Assembly: GCF_001937665.1 (NCBI RefSeq)
Contig: NZ_MSKL01000027.1
Coordinates: 1-64,000, forward strand
Direction of reading: 5' to 3'
Source of the DNA: Actinomyces oris
Lineage (GTDB): Bacteria; Actinomycetota; Actinomycetes; Actinomycetales; Actinomycetaceae
Length of the DNA stretch: 64,000 nucleotides
Positions 56,944 through 64,000 of this stretch are shown in pieces. The notes beneath the pieces were generated by a model. It made no database searches. It worked only from the letters and a program-made list of their open reading frames with translations, and was not told the origin of the DNA. The stretch's first letter is position 1. Every line of letters starts with the position of its first letter. The translations under genes and the position numbers were made by a program.

Positions 56944-57632
56944 GGGGTCTCCTTCGTCTGCGGGGTGGCGGCCGGTTTCGGCGTGGTCTTGGGCGGATCC
57001 GACGGCGCCTGGTTGGGCTCTCCGGTCGGCAGATCCTTCTGGGTGGGGTTGAGGGTCTTGCCGTCCGCGCTGCCGTTCGATCCTGCCGGTGCGGCGTTGC
57101 CGGCCTGGCCGGCGGCCCGCGAGGAGTCTCGGAGCTTCTGGTACCAGGGGGCGTCCTGGGAGGATGCGGTGGCCCCGCCGCCGGCCTCAGTCTGTTTCAT
57201 GGAGTCCACGCCGACGACGACGTAGCTGGTGTCGCCAGGCATGACGTAGCCGAGGCGCTCACGCACCTGGGACCGCACGTAGGTGTCGTCCTTCCACTGG
57301 GCCAGCTCGTTCTCCAGGGTGGTGGAGGTGTCGGAGGCCGCCTTGATCCTGTCGACGACGGCGTCGTACTGGGCCTGCTGGGACAGGTAGGCGCGCAGTG
57401 AGGTGAAGACGACGACGAAGGCCAGCAGACACACGACCGCCAGGATGACGACCCTGGGCGGCAGGGCGCGCTCGGGCGCCGTCGTCGGCAGGCCCCGGGA
57501 CCGGGAGTCGGACGAGCCGGAACCTGATCCGGTCACGGATGCCGCCCGCTCGGCCGGGACCTGACGGGGCCGGGCGCCGCCGGCAACGCGACGCGTCCCG
57601 GACTGGCTGGAGGAGGGGCGGCGTGGAGTCAT
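56940..57632 (-). CDS. FtsB/DivIC-like septum formation initiator
   Basis: The 230-residue bitopic membrane protein has a basic Ser/Pro/Arg-rich cytosolic part, one membrane segment (VVILAVVCLLAFVVVFTSL), a coiled coil (LSQQAQYDAVVDRIKAASDTSTTLENELAQWKDDTYVRSQVRERLGYVMPGDTSYVVV) and a long Pro/Thr/Gly extension at the end. The coiled coil and YVRSQVRERLGYVxPGDTxYVVV are hallmarks of actinobacterial FtsB/DivIC in the divisome. The ATG at 57632 is chosen by family start and a GGCAGGA site. It lies downstream of eno, its normal neighbour. Confidence 0.88.
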   Translation of the reverse strand: MTPRRPSSSQSGTRRVAGGARPRQVPAERAASVTGSGSGSSDSRSRGLPTTAPERALPPRVVILAVVCLLAFVVVFTSLRAYLSQQAQYDAVVDRIKAASDTSTTLENELAQWKDDTYVRSQVRERLGYVMPGDTSYVVVGVDSMKQTEAGGGATASSQDAPWYQKLRDSSRAAGQAGNAAPAGSNGSADGKTLNPTQKDLPTGEPNQAPSDPPKTTPKPAATPQTKETP

Positions 57633-57820
57633 ACCGGCATCCTGCCTCACCGGGGCGCACGTGATAGCGCACCCCACCGGGCGCGTTGCTCACGGTTCGG
57701 TCATAAATCGCCCCTGGTGGGCGCACACCGGGCCTCGAGGACTGCACCCCGGGAAGCAGCCCGCGAGCACTGGACTGCTTCCGCGTGGCCGCGAATGCGG
57801 CGACACGGACGCAGACGACA

Positions 57821-57856
57821 CTTCGGGGCAGGCGGGAGAACCCGTCTGCCCCGAAG
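57821..57856 (-). terminator. Terminator of eno
   Basis: A 16-bp stem (CTTCGGGGCAGGCGGG against CCCGTCTGCCCCGAAG, one G-U) with loop AGAA lies 78 bp after the eno stop. A smaller stem GGAAGCAG/CTGCTTCC is just beyond at 57752-57782. The rest of the ~300-bp gap before the ftsB-like gene holds nothing else recognised. Confidence 0.75.
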
Positions 57857-57933
57857 CGGTGGTGTGCGTCGTCGAGTCGTGGCTGAGCCGTCGCGTCAGT
57901 CAGCGGCTCGACGTCGGCAGGTCGCCGTCAGGC

Positions 57934-60269
<2,336 letters not shown>

Positions 60270-60664
60270 GGTCTGCTCCTGGAGGGGGACGACGCCGGAG
60301 GGCGACATGGTGTCACGATATTTCTGCCCCCGACCCTACCGTTCCGCCTGCGACGACGCACGCAGCCCGTACAGCCACCACTCGTACCCATGCCCGTAAC
60401 GCCATCTCTTGATAGGAGTGAGACGCCGAACCCCGGATATCTTGTGCCGGTTGCATGGCGCCTGCTCGCATCCGACCACTTGGGTCGATACGTGTTGAAC
60501 TCTCCTCAACACACCCCTCACGGATTCCAGCGCAGGTGAGAACGTCCACCCCAGATGAATCCGCGCCACCTGGCCTTGAACAGTTCCAGCAACCGTCACA
60601 CAGCCACAGCACCTGCATCAAGGCAGCCCAGAGAGTGAAGCGGACACAGGGCTCCGTCCGGCGC
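60270..60664. other. Intergenic region upstream of the SurA-like gene
   Basis: About 395 bp between the SurA-like gene start and the stop of the siderophore-binding gene. A GTTGA-TCAAC hairpin lies near 60495-60512, and CGGAC/GTCCG near 60640-60660 may end the upstream gene. No gene with coding character is visible. Confidence 0.4.
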
Positions 60665-61708
60665 TCAGCCCTTCTTGTAACTCTCCTTGAGGGAGTCGAG
60701 CATGATGATGGCGGAGTAGTAGTCGAGGCGGAAGGTGGAGGCCGGGGTGTAGGCCACCCGCCCGTGGGTCACCTGGGTCGCTGTGGAGAAAGTCGGGTCG
60801 TCGACGACCTTCTGGCGGCTGGCACTGTCTGCGGCGACGATCACCCAGTTGTCACCAGGCAGTCCCGTCTGGACATTCTCGTTGGACAACTTGACGATGT
60901 CCTGCCGCTGCCCCTTGGAGGTATCGCCCTTCACCTCCTCGGGGATGTCGGCCATGGTGAACCCGAGAGAGGTCAGGATCTGAACCTGGGGAGACTCCGC
61001 GGTCAGGGCCGCGGCGCCGCCGCCACCACCGCCGTAGACGATGAAGGCCGATGTCGTCCCCTCGGGAACAGTGATGGCCTCCTTGGTCGCAGAGACGTGC
61101 GCGTCGTAGTCGGCGATCACCGTGTCCGCCTGCTGCTCGTTCCCTGTGGCCTGACCGATGGTGCGGGTGACGTCCTGCCAGGAGCGCCCGGTGTAGTCGA
61201 CGACCAGGACCGGCGCGATGTCACGCAGCTGCTCGACCTGATCGACCGCCGAGTCGCCACCACTCTTGGCCACGACGATGAGGTCCGGCTCGTAGCCGGC
61301 CACCTTGGTGACGTCGACCGACTTGATCTCGTAGAGCTTCTCCACCTTCTGCTTCTTAGCCGCATCAGACCACTGGACGAAGAAGCCAGAATCGTCACTC
61401 AGGCCGTCGGTGTTAGGAGCCGTCACGGCCGAGGCCACCACTGGAGCTCCCACCGCCAGCAGCGAGCCGGTCAGGGCTATGGAGGTGGACACGATGCGCT
61501 GGGGCTTCGAGGAAAGGGCGAGGTCGCCGTCGTCGGTCTTGACGGTGCGGGGCCATCCCTGGGATCCCGACGACGCCGAGCCGCTGGAGCCGGCTGAGCC
61601 TCTGCCGCCGGAGCGTCCGCACGCGGCCAGGCTCAGAGACACAACCCCGGTCAGGGTCGCAGCCAGGAGCCGCCGCCGTCCGATGACGAGACGTGGGAAC
61701 GTATTCAT
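60665..61708 (-). CDS. Iron-siderophore ABC transporter substrate-binding lipoprotein (FepB-like)
   Basis: The 347-residue protein is a class III periplasmic-type binding lipoprotein: signal GRRRLLAATLTGVVSLSLAAC, a Ser/Gly linker, and two alpha/beta lobes joined by a long helix. KPQRIVSTSIALTGSLLAVGAPVVASAVT and VAGYEPDLIVVAKSGGDSAVDQVEQLRDIAPVLVVDYTGRSWQDVTRTIGQATG are FepB-group patterns. GGAAGGA precedes the ATG at 61708. No permease or ATPase gene lies next to it, so it works with components elsewhere. An IdeR/DtxR-like box 66 bp upstream implies iron repression. Confidence 0.88.
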   Translation of the reverse strand: MNTFPRLVIGRRRLLAATLTGVVSLSLAACGRSGGRGSAGSSGSASSGSQGWPRTVKTDDGDLALSSKPQRIVSTSIALTGSLLAVGAPVVASAVTAPNTDGLSDDSGFFVQWSDAAKKQKVEKLYEIKSVDVTKVAGYEPDLIVVAKSGGDSAVDQVEQLRDIAPVLVVDYTGRSWQDVTRTIGQATGNEQQADTVIADYDAHVSATKEAITVPEGTTSAFIVYGGGGGGAAALTAESPQVQILTSLGFTMADIPEEVKGDTSKGQRQDIVKLSNENVQTGLPGDNWVIVAADSASRQKVVDDPTFSTATQVTHGRVAYTPASTFRLDYYSAIIMLDSLKESYKKG

Positions 61709-61773
61709 CGCGGTCCTTCCCGTGGATGGCCTCACGATCAGAGGAAATCTGCGACCTCCTTCACAATCGCATC

Positions 61774-61792
61774 TTAAGTATGGCTAACCTAA
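61774..61792 (-). promoter_or_regulatory. DtxR/IdeR-type iron box
   Basis: Read on the gene strand the site is TTAGGTTAGCCATACTTAA, matching the IdeR/DtxR consensus TTAGGTTAGSCTAACCTAA at most positions, with a perfect left half. It is 66 bp upstream of the siderophore-binding protein start, suitable for iron-dependent repression. Confidence 0.75.
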
Positions 61793-61843
61793 ATCCGACC
61801 TCATGGTGGGTCAACGCCCTGTCCAGTAGATGGGACCCGGCCG

Positions 61844-64000
61844 TCAGCGGCGCTTGCGGTAGGTGGTGGCCTCGGTCTCGTAGGCGGTATCGCCCTCGAC
61901 GACGGCGTGCAGGAGCACCTCGGCCCACCGCACGACCTCCTCGCCGGACAGCGCCGCCCCGCCCATGCGGTTGGTGCCCGGCGCGGGCACCACGATGGTG
62001 CGCGTGGCGGGCTTCAGCACGGTTCCCGGGTAAAGGCGGGTGACCTTCATGCGCGCCGACTCGGGCAGGTCCACCGGGGCGAAGCGCACCGACTTGCCCT
62101 GAGCCACGATCTCGCGCACCCCCAGCTGGGCGGCCAGGGCCCGCAGCCGCGCCAGCGCCGCCAGGCGGACGGTCGCCTCGGGCACGGGCCCGTAGCGGTC
62201 GGCCAGCTCCTCCAGGACGTCGTCGACCTGCTCGCCCGAGCGCGCCGCCGCGAACTTCGTGTACGCCTCCAGGCGCAGACGCTCGTGGGGGATGTAGTCC
62301 TCCGGGACGGTGGCGTCCACGGGCAGCTCGATGCGCAGCTCGACGTCCTCGTCGTCGCCCTCCTCGAAGCCGACGGCGTCGGCCCCGGCCTTCCCGGAGC
62401 GGGCCAGGGCCTTCTTGTAGGCGGCCACGGCCTCGGAGACCATCCGCACGTACAGGTCGAAGCCGACCCCGGCGATGTGCCCGGACTGCTCGCCGCCGAG
62501 CAGGTTGCCCGAGCCGCGGATCTCCAGGTCCTTCATGGCCACCTGCATCCCGGCCCCCAGGTCGGTGTTGGTGGCGATGGTGCGCAGGCGCTCCAGGGCC
62601 GTCTCGGTCAGCGGCTTGTCCGAGGGGTAGAGGAAGTAGGCGTAGGCCCGCTCCCGGCCGCGCCCCACGCGCCCGCGCAGCTGGTGGAGCTGGGACAGGC
62701 CCATGCGGTCGGCGCGGTCGACGATGAGGGTGTTGGCGTTGGACACGTCCAGCCCGGTCTCCACGATCGTGGTGCACACGAGCACGTCGGTCTCCTTGCG
62801 CCAGAAGGAGTCGATGACGGCCTCCAGCTGGTGCTCGTTCATCTGCCCGTGGGCGGTGGCCACGCGCGCCTCGGGCACCAGCTCGGCCAGGCGCGCGGCG
62901 GTGGCGTCGATGTCCTCGACCCGGTTGTGGACGAAGAACACCTGCCCCTCGCGCAGCAGCTCGCGGCGGATCGCGGCGGAGACCTGCTTGGTCTCGTAGG
63001 CGCCCACGTAGGTGAGGATCGGGTGGCGGTCCTCGGGCGGCGTCGCCAGAGTGGACATCTCGCGCAGGCCGGTGACCGCCATCTCCAGGGTCCGCGGGAT
63101 CGGGGTGGCGGACATGGACAGGACGTCCACGTTGGTGCGCAGCGCCTTGAGGGTCTCCTTGTGCTCCACCCCGAAGCGCTGCTCCTCGTCGATGATGACC
63201 AGGCCCAGGTCCTTGAACTTCACCTGGCCGGTGATGAGGCGGTGGGTGCCGACGACGACATCCACCGTCCCCTTCTCCAGGCCCTCGAGCACCTTGGCGG
63301 ACTCGGTGGCGTCCTGGAAGCGGGACAGTGCCCCCACGGTCACCGGGAAACCGGCGTAGCGCTCGGTGAAGGTCTCGGCGTGCTGGCTCACCAGCAGGGT
63401 CGTGGGCACCAGGACCGCCACCTGCTTGCCGTCCTGGACGGCCTTGAAGGCGGCACGTACGGCGATCTCGGTCTTGCCATAGCCGACGTCGCCGCACACG
63501 AGCCGGTCCATCGGCTGGGCCTTCTCCATGTCGGCCTTGACCTCGTCGATGGTGGAGAGCTGGTCGGGGGTCTCGGTGTAGGGGAAGGCCTCCTCCAGCT
63601 CGGTCTGCCAGGGGGTGTCGGGACTGAAGGCGTGGCCGGTGGTGGCGGCGCGGGCGGCGTAGAGGCGCACGAGCTCTCCGGCGATCTCACGCACGGCCTT
63701 GCGGGCCTTGGACTTGGTCTTGGCCCAGTCGGCGCCGCCCATCTTGCTCAGGGCGGGGCTGTCGCCGCCGACGTACTTGGTGACCTGGTCCAGGGCGTCG
63801 GTGGGCACCAGGAGACGGTCGCCGGGCTGGCCGCGCTTGGAGGGGGCGTACTCGATGACGAGGTACTCGCGGGTGGCCGACGAGCGGGCCCCGCCCACGG
63901 TGCGCCGGCTCAGCTCGATGAAGCGCCCCACCCCGTGCTGGGCGTGGACCACGAGGTCCCCGGCGTGCAGGGACAAGGGGTCCACGGAGCGGCGGGCGCG
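61844..64000 (-). CDS. mfd: Transcription-repair coupling factor Mfd (C-terminal part, runs off the right edge)
   Basis: The visible 718 codons cover the RNA-polymerase-interacting domain, the RecG-like translocase and the C-terminal TRCF domain of Mfd, which removes stalled polymerase and recruits Uvr[23 protein letters not shown] is the [24 protein letters not shown] is Walker [20 protein letters not shown] is the DEEQ motif; [19 protein letters not shown] motif [40 protein letters not shown] the TRG region. The frame is open to base 64000, so the UvrB-like N-terminal half lies outside. The stop is 51 bp before the iron box. [35 protein letters not shown] stretch starts the D7 region. Confidence 0.95.
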   Translation of the reverse strand, partial: RARRSVDPLSLHAGDLVVHAQHGVGRFIELSRRTVGGARSSATREYLVIEYAPSKRGQPGDRLLVPTDALDQVTKYVGGDSPALSKMGGADWAKTKSKARKAVREIAGELVRLYAARAATTGHAFSPDTPWQTELEEAFPYTETPDQLSTIDEVKADMEKAQPMDRLVCGDVGYGKTEIAVRAAFKAVQDGKQVAVLVPTTLLVSQHAETFTERYAGFPVTVGALSRFQDATESAKVLEGLEKGTVDVVVGTHRLITGQVKFKDLGLVIIDEEQRFGVEHKETLKALRTNVDVLSMSATPIPRTLEMAVTGLREMSTLATPPEDRHPILTYVGAYETKQVSAAIRRELLREGQVFFVHNRVEDIDATAARLAELVPEARVATAHGQMNEHQLEAVIDSFWRKETDVLVCTTIVETGLDVSNANTLIVDRADRMGLSQLHQLRGRVGRGRERAYAYFLYPSDKPLTETALERLRTIATNTDLGAGMQVAMKDLEIRGSGNLLGGEQSGHIAGVGFDLYVRMVSEAVAAYKKALARSGKAGADAVGFEEGDDEDVELRIELPVDATVPEDYIPHERLRLEAYTKFAAARSGEQVDDVLEELADRYGPVPEATVRLAALARLRALAAQLGVREIVAQGKSVRFAPVDLPESARMKVTRLYPGTVLKPATRTIVVPAPGTNRMGGAALSGEEVVRWAEVLLHAVVEGDTAYETEATTYRKRR

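Overview
The window is high-GC DNA with strong G/C preference at third codon positions, frequent GTG starts, ATGA gene overlaps and purine-rich ribosome sites. Gene content (actinobacterial-type DtxR/IdeR-like and Zur-like operators, the mfd - SurA-like - eno - ftsB-like - DUF501 - ppx order, a MobC/relaxase pair of actinobacterial type) points to an actinobacterium, most likely Actinomyces or a close relative. Genus level is inference from general familiarity, not from a search.

Positions 1 to about 16,884 are the right-hand part of an integrated mobile element. From left to right it holds a conjugation/mobilisation block (a partial DUF4913-like gene, relaxase, MobC and an oriT-like intergenic region with palindromes), a short rightward operon ending in a ParA/MinD-like ATPase, a leftward envelope block (glutaredoxin-fused large protein, lytic transglycosylase-NlpC/P60 hydrolase, lipoprotein), a BrnT/BrnA-like toxin-antitoxin pair with a perfect operator at the start codon, a tyrosine recombinase, and a tightly overlapping ten-gene leftward operon (small proteins, orphan C5 cytosine methyltransferase, SSB, coiled-coil protein, ParA, RHH ParB-like protein). 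The element ends at a 3' fragment of a tRNA-Lys(TTT) gene (about 16,833-16,884), read as attR; an intact tRNA-Lys is predicted beyond the left edge. A 12-bp sequence, ATTGCCAGCAAT, recurs in both orientations next to attR and in near copies inside the parB-like gene, suggesting a centromere or operator for the partition system.

Positions 16,885 to 64,000 look chromosomal: DEAD-box helicase, EamA exporter, undecaprenyl diphosphate synthase, hemolysin III, GreA, MsrA, a COG3044 ATPase, threonine dehydratase, a LysR regulator with a divergent aldo/keto reductase, a peptide/nickel-type ABC operon with two permeases fused into one chain and a Zur-like operator, dihydroxy-acid dehydratase, YjdF-like protein, FKBP, Bax-inhibitor-1 protein, an ABC exporter with its two-component system, L25 and peptidyl-tRNA hydrolase, AroD, Ppx/GppA, FtsB-like, enolase, a SurA-like lipoprotein, a siderophore-binding lipoprotein under an IdeR-like box, and the 3' part of mfd at the right edge.

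Three things break this pattern. First, a lower-GC island at about 24,134-25,704 carries an unrecognised gene with a PD-(D/E)xK-like motif and a collagen-like Gly/Pro linker; it abuts the high-GC 3' tail of a gene that has otherwise been lost. Second, two families of long intergenic palindromes occur at gene ends: a ~60-bp type flanking a DUF559-like gene (27,531 and 28,653), and a CGCGTTCGTACC type at 44,193, 52,777 and 54,211. Third, a 27-bp tandem repeat expands an ABC ATPase just before its H-loop.
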